A DNA stretch of 64,000 bases, from assembly GCA_023846275.1 (NCBI GenBank), contig JAIUJO010000191.1, forward strand, positions 248,001-312,000. Reading direction: 5' to 3'. Below the pieces are notes generated by a model, which saw nothing but the letters and a program-made list of their open reading frames with translations, had not been told where the DNA came from and did not search any database. This stretch comes from Vanilla planifolia. Its lineage: Eukaryota > Streptophyta > Magnoliopsida > Asparagales > Orchidaceae. Shown piece by piece: positions 1 through 11,981 of this stretch (its first letter is position 1; each line of letters starts with the position of its first letter). A program made the position numbers and the translations under genes.

Positions 1-3000
1 AGATTAGGTAGGAACCTAACAAAATAAGACATTGTCATCCTCTTAAATGTTAACAAGCTAAGATGGCACAACAATCTATGCCACAAATCAACATTATTTG
101 CTCATGATGTATGGCATTCTAATCAACTTGTTTTAATAATCTTAAAATGTAGTGCATGAGTATTATTATTTCTTAGTGATACATTGATGAGTTTATTATT
201 ATTTCTAATATTGAACTCTTTAAAATTGAAAATAATCAAAAACTTAGAGTCACATAATTGTCAAATGCTATGAAGATTATACTTAAAACCTCGCAATAAT
301 TGTATTACTTCAGCACCATCGTATTAATTACAATGTGAGAATCATCATATTACTTCAAATGGATGAATATATAAGAGTAACTAATCATGTTCCTTAAGCA
401 ATAACTATCAAAATTCCATATAGGCTCTCTAGTCTTGGATGGAAGGAAAGGTTGCAAATGTTAACTACCTATTAGAATTTAGAACCTAAATCCTTTTAGA
501 TTGTACTATTAAAATTGAAATTGTATTTAAGCAATCTCTTCTTACCCATATATATCTTTAAATTTGAAGTGAATATTGCTTTTAATCTTGCATTGAGATT
601 CAAAGTGTTTATGTTTCAAAATATAGTTACATTTGATATTTGATCCACATGATGTACATGAATTGATGAAGTGTTTTAAACTCATTCCATTAATGAGCTA
701 GCATATTTTTTGAATTGTCACATTAGCAACTGCACTGTAATAGTTTTTTTTCTAAAATTAAATAATTAACAATGATGTGATTTAAATGATCACATAAGAC
801 CTAGTAATTTGCTTGTTCTTCTTTCAACATATTACACTAGAGACAAATTTATTATATTTATGAAAAATTTCTATGTATTAATTACCATAATAAACATTAG
901 AAGAATATTATATCTTATTATCAATAGAAGTATACGCATTGTCCCTATGTATTATCGTAAGTCAAATACAACATTTTTCTCTTCTTCCCATGAGTAGGAT
1001 TCATTATAGTTAATCCAAGTTATCTACATATTCTTCTTTTTTCACTAATTTTTAAAATTTTCAATGCTTACTTATACAAAAGGTAACTAAGATGAATGTG
1101 TATAGTCATTATGCAATCTATGAAGGCTACTTCATCATTTTGCATCATCTTCTGCTTTAGTTTACTAGCAATATAGGATCTCCTAATTGTAACACAATTT
1201 TAAAATAACAAATATAATCCTTTACAGATTAAGGCTACCATATTAAAGGAAGAGGAATATAAGTCTATTGGCTCTTACTTCTTTTCTGATTTCTTCATCC
1301 TCATAGACAATACTTCTATTTTTCTTCCTGCATGAACCATTTCATTTGTAAGTAGCAAACCCATGGATTATTTAAGTGAAATGGTAGATACGTGAATGGT
1401 AGCTCAATAGTAGTGGCGAAAGGATCATACTACTTTTGGACCAAATATCTTTCATAGATGTTTTATATTGGAAAGCATTTTACACATGCTTGCTAAGATG
1501 TTAATATTGTTAGTAAATCTAGTAAACACAAATCTGATATATTCATTAAATGCTATAAGAAATAGCTTATAATCATGAATCCAAAAATTGACTTTTTTCT
1601 CTTATACCTATAATGTACACTAATATGAGGCCTTCAAATTTAGTCCAATTTTCTTGATCTATTTTAAGGAAAAATTTCAAATTACTTTTTAGATGGAAGG
1701 ACCGTAATTGAATCTTGTTAAACCTTATGTTTGCCCTCAATAATAAGCTCAACAAATCATTTTCTTATGCATTCACCATTTAGAAGTTTAATAGCAAATG
1801 GAAATTTTTGTTCAATTTTGTCAAAAATGGTGAAGTCTATTGACATAGAACTTGTAGCAGACATAAACCTTCTTGTTATGCATGATATGATGTACATGGA
1901 TATTCTCATTCATAGCTACAAGGACTATTTTCAATGTCAATTATTTTCAACTTTTGGCAAACTACTTTATGAAAATAGCATTGCAAGTTTCATAATACAC
2001 AATCAAATAGGCTACAAAATATGCTTGTTGTCCTAATTATATTCACTATTCAATCTTTTCTACATTTGTATTGAGATTAGAATTCTTTGAAATGTATTAG
2101 AGGAAAATATAAAAATTAAAATTGCCCTCTCACCTTCTAATAAGAACATTGACTTCGTACATATGCACAAGAAGGAAAGTTCAATATTGCAAAGAATTGA
2201 CATTTTATTACTATTAGCTTGGTGATGGGATGCTAGAAATAATCTCTATACGTGAGTGAAGAAAAATTAATCAATAGTATTAAACATAAAATGTTTCCTT
2301 CAAAGGGACCTCATCCATGCTTTCGATATCTAATAATAATTTATTATAGGGTGGTTGAATGCTAATAAAATATGTTGGGAATGATTTTTCTAACACCACA
2401 ATCACTAAAATGTATTATATAATGTCATGATATTATTTGTTGTCTACCCCAACAGCTACGCAAATTATTTTTAAAGACTATCGATGGTTATGCAGGACTT
2501 GAAGAGCTAGATGAGATTTCCTCAATGAACATAGAAAAGACATTTATAATTTAATTGGAATCCAAATATCATAATTGTAGAGAAAAAATTTGGAATTTGA
2601 TTAAATATGTATTATAAAAGAAAAGAAATTTGGATTCACGTTTGCCCATCCTAATAATTATTTGAATTGAAATCTATTTGATTATCTCCACATAACTTAT
2701 GATAAGCCTTAGTTGATCTGATGCTTCCTATATATTGGAGGGATCAAACAAATTCTTGCATATTAGTATCACCCAACAATTCTTTTTCCTACGTGAAAGA
2801 ATGTAGCTTAAACTTTCTACACAATGTAAGGAAATTACCCACCAGTTGATATTTCTTGCCAATTTTTTAGGTTATTCTCACACTTGATTCTCAAAAATTT
2901 TTCTTACATTGTGGTTCAATTAAAGAACAACCACCATAGTTTTCATGCAATCACTTTGATTCTTGTTGCTTATTCTTTATTCTTAGACCATTTTCCATAG

Positions 3001-6000
3001 GTAGTTTGTTTATTGTCTTTTGAGTAATTCAATTAAAGTGGAAGAGGATGTTAAGACTTTTTTAGAATTTTTCAATGGCCATTTCAAACCACTTAATGGG
3101 TTTGTTAGGACTCATTTGATGAGTTTTTCATTGGCCGTTTCTGATCATTTTATGATTCATTTAGGTAAATCTAACACCATTAAGAAGTGAGTCGCTACAG
3201 AATTTAGTACACTATTAATAAGTGTGAGTTTGCTACATTTTGCTAATGAATAATTATTTCAACCATTTATGTTTTGCTAATTCTCATCAAAGTGGGATGA
3301 TAACTCTTCAAAATCTTGAATAGCCTCAATACTTGTCTGATCTCCTTCATTAATCTAGTATCTTCTCCTTTTCTTCTTGTTGATAAAAAGGTTAGGATTT
3401 TTGTACATGATGGATAAGTGAAAGTATTTGGAGTTCAAATCCAATTTCCTGTACCCTTTAAAATCTTCTTTTTGTTTCTAATATATTTCATCCTAAGCAT
3501 GGTAACAAATTATATTTTTGGAGGGATCAAACAACTTAGATAAAACCCTTCTTAGTAGTTAGGAAAATCCGTTTATTTAAGGATTCTTAATATGTAGTTT
3601 TGATATGTTTTAGAAAAAATTCTACCTATAAGAACATGCAAGGAGATCAATCAAGAGAAAATATGAGAGGAAGAAGTGTTTTATGTGTGGAAGAAGTGAA
3701 TGGAAAACCTAGACAAAGAAAAGTCCTCTACTAAGATTACAAGGGATAATGATTCTTGAAATTATACATTAAATTCAGTTAAGATATATATAAAGATAAA
3801 TATCACTATATTGTAAAATTATCATGTGGTGTGTAGTATGACTATGGAAGCAATCATTTAAACCCTTTTCTATGAAATTTTCTATATGATGATGAATTTC
3901 TTTCACTTATCACTTCCAGTAATTTGTGAGCTCATTATGGTCTTTACCATTTATGATGTTGTAAAATATTGTTAAAATAATTGTATATTCTTTACAAAAA
4001 TCATACATGAGAATGTAAGATGGAACATCAGTTATCAAGTTTGTGAATTCAAAAGATTGCTTTTGAATATTGGTTATTATGGATAAAAGTATGTTTAATT
4101 GAAATGCCTTGTGGGTTACATGAAGAGTAATACAAAATAAGCTTGTGGTTAGCATGGAGAATGTCATATAATATTCAAAATATTAAATAAATGAGAAATT
4201 GATGTTTCAAAAAATTCTTCAATTAAGGGAAGATAGAATTGTTTTGAAATTGATAACAAGTGAATAATATGATCTTCAAGGTTCTCCTTTTATTTTATGC
4301 AAATTAAGAATGCTACGGTAATTTATCAACATATTTCACTACCTTTGTTGGTGGATATCAATTTTAATTTTTTTTTCACATGTTTGTTTGTTAAGTGATT
4401 AGAATTGAGAATTTATACTAAAATGAAATGAAAATGCATGTTATTATATTGAATTATTTTACTAGTAACTTGCATATAATACATGGAGACCTAGTTAAGT
4501 AAGATTACAACAGGATTAGGACGTATATTTCTACTACATGAACATTTTATGAAATGTGTAAAGTGATAGATTGAGCAAATTAGACTTTATCCAAGGGCAA
4601 AAACTTTATAATAGCACATAGAAACTTATCTAAACCAATGCTATTCTTGTGTCTAAGTTTCTTATTGGCTCCAATATGCTTGGAAAGCTTGAGACATGTC
4701 ATGACTATGTCTTATGAAGCAAAATATTAAGCCCATCAAAAACTTTGGATGGATTTTAAGGTGATTATGTCCTTCATGTTCTTGATTGAATTCTTGAAAG
4801 AGCTTAGTTCTGAGCATTAGAAAAGTATAGGTTTGTTGGGGAGTACACGTTATTATTATGGACTCTTAGAGCCCCAAGATGTTGTCATATTTAATTATTC
4901 TTAGAAGTTTAAGAGATTATGTCGCAATATGTGATATGAGTGTCAGTCCATTGGGTAGCGGAGAGCACTTGATTGATTTTAGTACACTAAGCATCTAATA
5001 AGTAGCATCAGAGTAAGTATATTTATGGCATGATATCCTTCTTGAATTTTATGATTTTTGGTAATTAAGCTACTAGTTCCATTCATCAATGTTAGCTATA
5101 ATTATTGATGAACATTGACCACCCTAGAGCACTATTTGTATTCTTTGTTATTTGAATAATTGTGCTAGTTTTTTGTTAGACTAGGATTCTAATGTTATTG
5201 AGCATTACATATATTTGGTTAAGTATGTTTGTGAGCCATTTGATTATGTTAGCATTGTAATGTGTGATTCATTTGTTGTCACATTATTAGATATATAGCT
5301 TTGTGTTTCCTTTATTTTTTAAGACAATTTGATAAATTTGGTGTATCAAATCACTAGGATGATCTTTAGCGAAATTCTTTTCTTTCGCATGTTGGCCTCC
5401 AACATCTGTTATTACTTTCTCTTCCTTGGTTTTGCCTAATTGCTCATCCTTAAAACTTAATTCAGCTTATTTATCTTATTAATCATATGATTCTTGACTT
5501 TAACAAACTTTACAAAGGGACTCATCTTTCACATAAACATTTTCTTCTACAAAAACATTTCTTTCATTATATGCTTTATAAGCTATAAAAATAGCCATGA
5601 TAATCCTGAATTATCAAGTTTGAAAAGTTTTATTAGTGGTTATTGTTAAAACTAAAAAATGGACTTTATCATTCGAATATGACTTTTCTAGTTATCACAT
5701 TAAGCAAATACATCGCATCAATAGCTTTACGATTTTTATTTAAACATTAATTTCTTTGCTTTAGAAAGTTTCATTCCATGGGCACATGTTTTATTCATTT
5801 TAGAAATCTTTGAACCATGTTCATGTCTCTTGACTACACTTTATATATGTATTACTTGAGAAAATAAAGTTTGCTTGACAATATTGTGACTATTGTGTAA
5901 CTCACAAAAACGAGCTTCTACAAGACATCACTTAGGATATTATGCATGAAAATGCTATAGTACTCTTTAATTCTTTTATTAGAGAAGTACATTGTTAATG

Positions 6001-6367
6001 TGCCATTATTGTTCTATGTTGTATTACATCGTTCTTTTTTGGTAAGCTTGAGTCATATCAATTCTACAGCTACTGTTGAGGAAGTCAAGTCTTCTCTTAA
6101 GAGATTACAAATGTTGATTAATTGTCTTACCTAACAATCCATGCCATGCTTGAGATTTTAGACAATATCACTAGAATATCTAGCCCATTTTTAAGCCTAA
6201 TTTTAATTTGATGTCAAAAACAAGATTCTCTTTCATACATAATAATTACATATGGTTTGATGAAGAGTCTATCTTTTCTAAGTCCTTAGAGAAAGTATAC
6301 CTAAATAATCCTCATGTGCTTATGCTTTATTTCATTATTACTTCCTTTTAATTATCTATGCAATCTA
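1..6367. other. Anonymous AT-rich non-coding DNA
   Basis: I see no gene here. Reading frames are short, with composition typical of random AT-rich DNA; the best is 101 codons at 1731-2036 on the + strand, with no recognisable motif or paralogue in the window. The sequence is not tandemly repeated and does not resemble the satellite to the right. Stretches of slightly higher complexity (for example around 4.6-5.0 kb) could be remnants of very old mobile elements, but I could not assign them to a family. What is seen is the lack of coding signal; that the region is decayed repeat DNA is inference. Confidence 0.6.
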
Positions 6368-6654
6368 GGTTTCCTTTTAAACCATAATATTGACATCTAA
6401 GGTACTTACAGCTTCAGCTAAACAACCAAATTTCTTATCTAAGATACTATAAAGTTTCATCTAAATCTTATATTTATTATATAGCATATCTTTAGGTTTC
6501 ATCTAACACATAAAGTCATATCTAGTCTACACTATGGTTTCATCTAAGCCTCAGTGGTCTTATTTTAGGCATGCTAAGGCTTCATTTAATTCTTAAAGGT
6601 CTGATTTACAATAACAAAAGGTTTCATCTAAATTAATAATAACTCATTTCTTTA
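6368..6654. repeat. Degenerate 42-bp minisatellite, about 7 units
   Basis: A core close to GGTTTCATCTAA recurs at about 6368, 6410, 6453, 6495, 6536, 6578 and 6620, so the spacing is 41-43 bp throughout. Beyond the core the units share a weaker TCTxATTTA-like segment in their second half. The last unit is cut short at about 35 bp, followed by a GGCTAC variant. The regular spacing argues for true tandem duplication. The period is a multiple of three, but the core carries an in-frame TAA in one + frame and no long frame runs through the block, so coding is not supported. Divergence between units is high, which suggests an old array. Confidence 0.7.
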
Positions 6655-7403
6655 GGCTACTCCAACTTTGCAAATTTAAAGCATCACTTTCTAGTGGTCC
6701 CCCAAGAGTCTCCATCCAATTTAAAGCTAATTATGGGATTAATCATATGACCATGATAATAATTACGAATATAAAACTATCCTCAACCATAAGCACTTTC
6801 ATCCAAATCTAAGTTTTTATTATTAGTCTAACTAGGACCTAAATTAACCAAGCCTTTTTTGGCTTAAAGTGATCACTTCCAAGCTTCCCATTAAAAACCA
6901 GGTGTGATAACTCACCATAGAAATATTCTAAATCAACATAAGCTCTAAGAGAACCTCACATCACATAATCAAGTCATGTTATGAGCTTCCCAAGTATACC
7001 CATTGAAAAGAAATATCTGGCTTATAGATGCCCTTAGGGTTTGGCTAAGTTACTAGGTTTTACCATAATTTCATGGTCTATGCAATTTAATAACAAAAAA
7101 TTGACCTTTAGAAACTTCTTCATTAAGAACTCATGTTTGTAAGTGTAACTCTTCATAATTCCATGATGTTTAGGTTAAAAATTATGCATCATGGTTAATG
7201 GAGATATCTCAAAAATTCAAGGTATATTGCAAAGAAAAAAACCTATGTCTTTCATCATATGTGTGCATAGATAATATTTTTGATATAACATTAAATCTTG
7301 ACAAAATTGGCAAAAAAAATTTATTGAGACTTGGCAATTTAATTAAAGTTCCTTTCTTTATAAGTGAATATTAATTTTAAATTTCAAGCAATTAATTTAT
7401 TGG
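6655..7403. other. Non-coding spacer, no feature recognised
   Basis: This stretch between the 42-bp minisatellite and the dispersed repeat has no reading frame of note and no visible tandem structure. Its composition is moderately AT-rich. It may belong to the same unidentified element as the repeat that follows, but the second copy of that repeat in this window shows no clear similarity to it. Confidence 0.4.
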
Positions 7404-8646
7404 GGTCAAGTTATTTGCTTGTTGACTTTAGTTTAGGTCATTTGAAGATCATTTGATAGTGCTTCAAATATTTTTAGCTTTTTAGTAAACATAGGTCATC
7501 CCTTCAGTCAACCATAACTTTATTAATGTAAAATGTTGTTAAACATTCCACCACAATCAATGGCTTAAAATTATTTAAAGGCTTTTTGTCACTGTCTCCC
7601 ATAGTTAACCTTGCTATTAAAGAAGTAGACATTGTTTGTGCATAATGGCTTACATCCTCAATAATTTGCTCAACCTGCATAGACTTAATCCATAAATTAA
7701 TCGACTCAAAAGCCCATGTTGATTATCTATAATCTACATAGACCTAAAAGTTAGTGGTGAAGCATCACGTGCATCTCCACCCACTCCTCCCCAATCACGC
7801 CACCCATTAAAATTGGACCGAAAGCATCACACGCCAATCTGTGAGTGCCACAACAACCACACCACATGTTGCCTCACTACTTGTTATTACCACCACTCCA
7901 AAAGCATAGCCTTCTTGAAAACTACTTAAATTAATTACCTTTGTAATTTGTAAGTCAGGTTTTTACTTTTTATTGGAAAAATTCATATTATTTCCTTTCT
8001 AAATTATGATCATTTTTGAAATATTTTATTGCACTCTTGCAGTCTTTATAAATAGACATTCCACCATATTGTTTGAGATAAACTTTTTAATGGTAACAAT
8101 GTGTTACCACTAAGCTTTTTTAATTCCACCTTGTTGTGTGAAAATAATCTAATAGTATGATTCTAGAGTAGCCATGGATAGGAATGTGGGAGGCTTCATA
8201 GGCAAGATCTTGACCCACTATGCAACATTCCAAATATCAGTAACTCACCAAAAAAGTTCTTCTCTTTATTTCAACTTTTGGGAAACTTAATCGTCGCATC
8301 CAATTTTCTTGTTAGTGTATGTCATTGTGATGTCTTATTGTATTTTTATGAATACCACTTAAGTGTGCACCATGCCACTTCACCACCAATTTTAAGCATT
8401 AGATGTGTATTGTTTAAACCATTTTTACTTTATGTTAAGATTCCTTAGGTTTAAATTTAGTACAATTCTTGTTCTTTTGGGAAAGTTCTTGCCAACCAAA
8501 TGATCATATGATTTTTTTATTTTAAACTTATAACACCTATAGATAGGCTCTTTATGGATATGTTACTGAAAGCTAACCCTCTCTCAACTATCTATGCTAT
8601 AAAATAAGTTTTAGCATACCTTTCAACATCATGCAAATAAACCCTT
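7404..8646 (+). repeat. Dispersed LTR-like repeat, copy A
   Basis: This segment is similar along its whole length to 24790-26102. Shared landmarks occur in the same order: a TTGTTAAACATT motif (7536), a CA-rich, locally GC-richer segment (about 7760-7900), an AACTACTTA box followed by a TTTGTA segment, a TATA-like box (8047), a TTCAAACC/TTTAAACC box, and a CCTATAACA/CTTATAACA box followed by ATAGATAGGCTC-like sequence near 8540. The two copies are clearly diverged, with many small indels. Length of about 1.25 kb, an internal TATA box and absence of coding frames fit a solitary LTR of a retrotransposon, but I could not define terminal TG..CA ends or a target duplication, so the family is unknown. 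If it is an LTR, it is an old fossil. Confidence 0.7.
8047..8054 (+). promoter_or_regulatory. TATA-box-like element in dispersed repeat copy A
   Basis: TATAAATA matches the plant TATA consensus well and lies about two-thirds of the way through the repeat, where an LTR core promoter could sit. The second copy has a related TTTATAAG sequence at the equivalent place (25491-25498). Activity is not implied, since both copies look old. Confidence 0.4.
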
Positions 8647-8929
8647 TCGAGATGTAGACCAAAAAGATAATATGTTAATTAATAATATCACAAGAGTATG
8701 ATGTAATTATTAAAATAAATTTCTCTTTTATAGAAATGTTATTTATTTTATTTTTCCATGGCAAGTACTTTCTAAGAAAGAATAATATTTTAGTAATTAA
8801 TTTTTCTAATTATTAAATTACAGTAATATTTAAAAATAACATATTTATAACTTTGAAGAAATAAATAATAAATGTGTTTCTTCTTATATTTATAACTTTA
8901 TTGTTATTAAAAAGCATAAGGTAACAAAA
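8647..8929. other. AT-rich spacer, no feature recognised
   Basis: Very AT-rich sequence with runs of A and T between the dispersed repeat and the purine-rich block. No reading frame, repeat unit or motif could be supported. Confidence 0.4.
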
Positions 8930-9410
8930 AGCTTGAAACAAAAAATACCAAGATTTCACAAAATGAATAAAAAGAAAAAAAGGAAAAAATTTGAAGACGA
9001 ATTAGAAGAAGGGAAGAACAAAATGAAACTTAGTTAAAATGAAGTCAAAGAAGTGGAATAAGAGTAAAGTAAGGGAATAACAATAACAATAAAATGAAGA
9101 CAACAAATGGTTGGAATATTAAGAGTGAGAGGAGAAGGAATATAAGAAAATGTTAGATGATTAATAAGAAAACAACATTTAGAAGATGGATTTGAGTATT
9201 GTTAATTAATTAGAAATAAATGCATAGAGTAAATACGGACATTAAAATAAAAATTTATTAAATATTAAGTAATTTAAATATTTATTATAAGGACATTATA
9301 AAACTAAGTTATAGAACTATTTTATTTTTTATTTTTTTTTTTAAATTATTAAATAAAAAATTAGGTTTAAATTTTAAAATCATGAATTAATTATGAACTT
9401 AAGATTAAGA
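8930..9410 (+). repeat. Purine-rich block with partial, rearranged unit of the 1.18-kb repeat
   Basis: The + strand is dominated by A and G. The piece around 9117-9210, with a GAGTGAGAGGAGAAGGAATA-like run and then AAAATGTTAGATGATTAATAAG-like sequence, resembles the pieces near 9500-9550 and 10680-10740, which belong to the two fuller copies downstream. A short motif, AATACGGACATTAAAA at about 9228, is echoed near 9424. This looks like an additional, incomplete and rearranged copy. The open frames on the - strand are Ser/Phe/Leu-rich by composition only and are not genes. Confidence 0.45.
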
Positions 9411-9978
9411 AAGGATGAAGATGAATACGAACATTAAAAAAATTATACGAGAATGTGAATTAGAGGATAAAGGGGCAAATAAATGAGATAATCTGAAGGA
9501 GAGAGAAGAAATACAAAGGGAGAAGAAAACGTCGAACAATTAGTAATAAATTGTGTTAATGTTTTAGATCTAAAGAATGGAGACGAGAAGACAGAGATGA
9601 AAGATATAAAGGGTCAGGGGGATATATCTAAGGGAGATAAAGTGAATGAGAGGGAGAATGAGAGGATAGAGAAAGAGAGATACAAAAAGAAGAGCATGCA
9701 AAATAAGACAGAGTGGAAAAGAAGAGAGTGATAGAAGATATTGAGAGTGCGATAATGTGAAAGAGAGAGAAGAAGATGAATGTTGAGTAAGAATAGTTAG
9801 AACAAGATGGCCATAATTATGATAGAAAATGTGGTAAAGAGAGATAGATAAAGTTTAAGAAAGCAACAAAAAGTAGGGGTGAGGGAGATATAAAGTATTA
9901 TAGAGAGTGGAACAAATGTAAAGAGAATCAGAAAAAGGGTTTTTATTTCTAACATTCCATATGACTATGTGCAATTAT

Positions 9979-10052
9979 CTAGTCTCATGTAGGAGATTGC
10001 AATAATAATGCCCCACTTGAACTCAAGCACATATTTCTCCCAACTTATAAAT
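9979..10052 (+). promoter_or_regulatory. Putative promoter-like module, 1.18-kb unit copy 1
   Basis: CTAGTCTCATGTAGGAGA (9979-9996) is followed 65 bp downstream by CTTATAAAT (10044-10052). The first motif resembles the AGTCCCACATTGG-type sequence seen in many plant LTRs and their solo copies, and the second is TATA-like. The pair recurs in copy 2 at the same spacing. Function is inferred only from motif resemblance and conservation between the two copies. Confidence 0.35.
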
Positions 10053-11156
10053 ATGTAGCAATTGAAATGTAAATTGGTGCAACAAGTTTAAAGAAATTAT
10101 TGAACTAGGCTTATTTGGGCAATAAGCAATTACAAAGAAGGAGAACCAAGATCATGGAAGTTTTTATTACCCTTTTTTAAGGAGGACATTTCGTTAATAA
10201 GATGCTATTGTTAAATATTCCAATGTCATTGGCAAGGAAAGATTCTCATCACCTTGTTGTTGTCCTTTTGTTATTGGTTTGGTTGTCATAAACAATTGCC
10301 ATTTCCATAATGACGAGAGAAGTGTGATTATGTTAGAAAGGCTCAGTTTAGTGGCTGAGAGACACTTCTATGCTTAGGTTTATTATTGGATTAAGAGAAA
10401 GGTGATCAGGTGAGAAGATGAAGAAAATGAGAAAATACAAAATGAGAAAAAATAAGAAAAATAATAAGACGTGTATCAGTATTATTAACTAATAGCAATT
10501 AAATGCAAATAATTATTGTATTAATTATTAATAGAAAATGAGGAATAAATGTAAAAAAAGCATGACGAAGAATTCATTATGAAAATATGATTAAGAAGAA
10601 GAGGAAGAATGAGAACATGGGAAATAGGTTACATCTGAAGCTGAATTAGGGAATAAAGGGACAAATCAATTAGAATTTGTGGTGAGAGAGGAAAGATAAA
10701 GGGAGAAGAAAATGTTGGAAAATAAGAAATAAATTGTGAGAAAGTGATACACTGAAGGAATTAGAAGAGGAAGAAGAGATGAACGACACAAAGAGTAGGT
10801 GGGATATATGTATGAGAGATAGAGTGAATGAGAGTGAGCTTGAGAGGTGAGTGAAAGAGAGAAACATTAAAAAAGAGCACACAAAATAAGAAAGTATGGT
10901 AAGCATGAGATATTTAGAAGAGATTGAATGAGTGATGAAGTTAAAGTGAAAGAAGAACATGAATTTTGAGTAAGAATGGTTAAAGAAAGATGATAGAGAT
11001 TATGATAAAGAATAAGATGGAGACAGATACATATAGTTAATGAAAGAGACAAGTAAGTTTGAGAAAGATAAATATTACGTAGTGTGGAACATTTGCAGAG
11101 AGAGTCTAAAAATAGGTTTTTGACTTTTAACACTCCTCATGACTACATGCACTTAT

Positions 11157-11230
11157 CTAGTCCCATGTTGGAGAATTCAATAGTAATGGCATACTCGACC
11201 TTGCGCAAATGGTTCTCCTTGCTTATAAAT
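11157..11230 (+). promoter_or_regulatory. Putative promoter-like module, 1.18-kb unit copy 2
   Basis: CTAGTCCCATGTTGGAGA (11157-11174) is followed 65 bp downstream by CTTATAAAT (11222-11230). This copy is closer to the plant LTR-type AGTCCCACATTGG sequence than copy 1. The TATA-like box is identical between the copies while much of the intervening sequence has changed. Confidence 0.35.
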
Positions 11231-11535
11231 TTGTGGCTATACAAATGAGATTGGATGAGACAAATTTAAAAAAATTAGTGAACTAGAGTGATTTTGGAAG
11301 AAAAGAATATAGGAAAGGAGAACCAGGAGCATAGATGGTTGCATTACCACATTGTTAGGAAAGTGTTTGGTCAATAAGACAATCTTGTTAAACATTCTAA
11401 TGCCATTAACGAGGAAAGATTCTCATTAATTTCTTTGTCTTTTGATATTTTTTGCGTTTTCATAAACTATTGTCATGTGCATAGGGAGGGAAGAAGTGTG
11501 AGTGTGTCAAAAAGGCTCATTTTAGTGGATGAATA

Positions 11536-11581
11536 GGCTTTTGGAGTAATAGGAAAGCGGCTTTTGGGGTAATAGGAAAGC
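11536..11581. repeat. 23-bp tandem doublet
   Basis: Two adjacent copies of GGCTTTTGGAGTAATAGGAA plus AGC, with a single A/G difference between them. The low divergence contrasts with the surrounding old repeats and indicates a recent slippage or duplication event. Confidence 0.85.
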
Positions 11582-11770
11582 GAAAGCAAACAAATTAATG
11601 AATCGAGTTTGACCATTTCAATATTAGCAAAACTAAGCCAAATCAGTCGAAGAAAGTGTTTGGTCATTAGGTATTTTTAAGGTCAAAGATAAAGCATAAA
11701 ATCCATATAAGTTCAAATCTTTAAATGTGTGCATAAATGTCTAGAAGAAACTAGAATTGGCAATTTTGTT

Positions 11771-11955
11771 AGGCTGGGTTTAAGAGAGGGAGAGGAAGAC
11801 AAAAAAGGGACAAAAAAAGGGAGATAGAAAGGGAAAGAGAGAAAGAGAGATAAAGGTAAAGAGCTAAATGAAAAATAAGGAGAAAGAAAGAGAGGGGACA
11901 TTTTATAAAATAGAAGGCAAAAGAGGGAAGAAATATAAGAGAGAAAATAAAAATA
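11771..11955 (+). repeat. Polypurine tract at the left edge of the satellite array
   Basis: The + strand is almost entirely A and G over about 185 bp, with AGAGAGG, AAAGGGAGA and GAAAGAGAG runs. It may be the start of a third 1.18-kb unit, because its beginning resembles the sequence near 10398 after copy 1. It ends about 25 bp before the first recognisable satellite sequence. The - strand frames across it (11713-11901 and 11769-12014) are low-complexity Ser/Leu/Phe runs, not genes. Such tracts can form triplex (H-) DNA; that is general knowledge, not shown here. Confidence 0.7.
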
Positions 11956-11981
11956 ACAACAAAGATATGGAAATGATAGAT

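Larger units (their letters stand above)
9411..11530 (+). repeat. Tandem pair of a ~1.18-kb purine-rich unit
   Basis: Two diverged copies follow one another, about 9411-10390 and 10590-11530. Matching landmarks sit 1174-1183 bp apart: AAAGGGAGAAGAAAA (9515 and 10698), ATGACTAYRTGCA (9961 and 11139), and AAAGGCTCA (10337 and 11511). Each copy begins with about 550 bp that is nearly all purine on the + strand and ends with about 500-600 bp of mixed composition. The mixed part holds a CTAGTC-type motif and a TATA-like box at constant spacing. The unit has no coding potential. It could be two copies of an LTR or of another non-coding element, or a local duplication; I cannot tell which. The similarity itself is clear by eye. 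Confidence 0.75.

Noticed and set aside
4-19. Small hairpin TTAGGT-AGGA-ACCTAA at the window start
   Set aside because: A 6-bp stem is expected by chance in 64 kb, and no T-run or gene context gives it a role.
1731-2036. 101-codon + strand frame
   Set aside because: It has no recognisable motif, no splice or promoter context, and a length within chance for 64 kb in six frames.
3395-3445. tRNA-like GAGTTCAAATCC (B-box-like) sequence
   Set aside because: The T-arm does not pair correctly around the loop, and no A box, anticodon arm or acceptor stem can be found.
5003-5017. TAGCATCAGAGTAAG, resembling the initiator-tRNA-Met primer-binding site of plant LTR retroelements
   Set aside because: It is only a partial match, with no recognisable LTR end immediately upstream and no second LTR in the window.
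10670-11133. Overlapping - strand frames rich in Ser, Leu, Phe and His (10670-10960, 10867-11133)
   Set aside because: They are the complement of a polypurine tract; low complexity alone opens the frames, and the tandem copy at 9.5-9.9 kb does not keep them.
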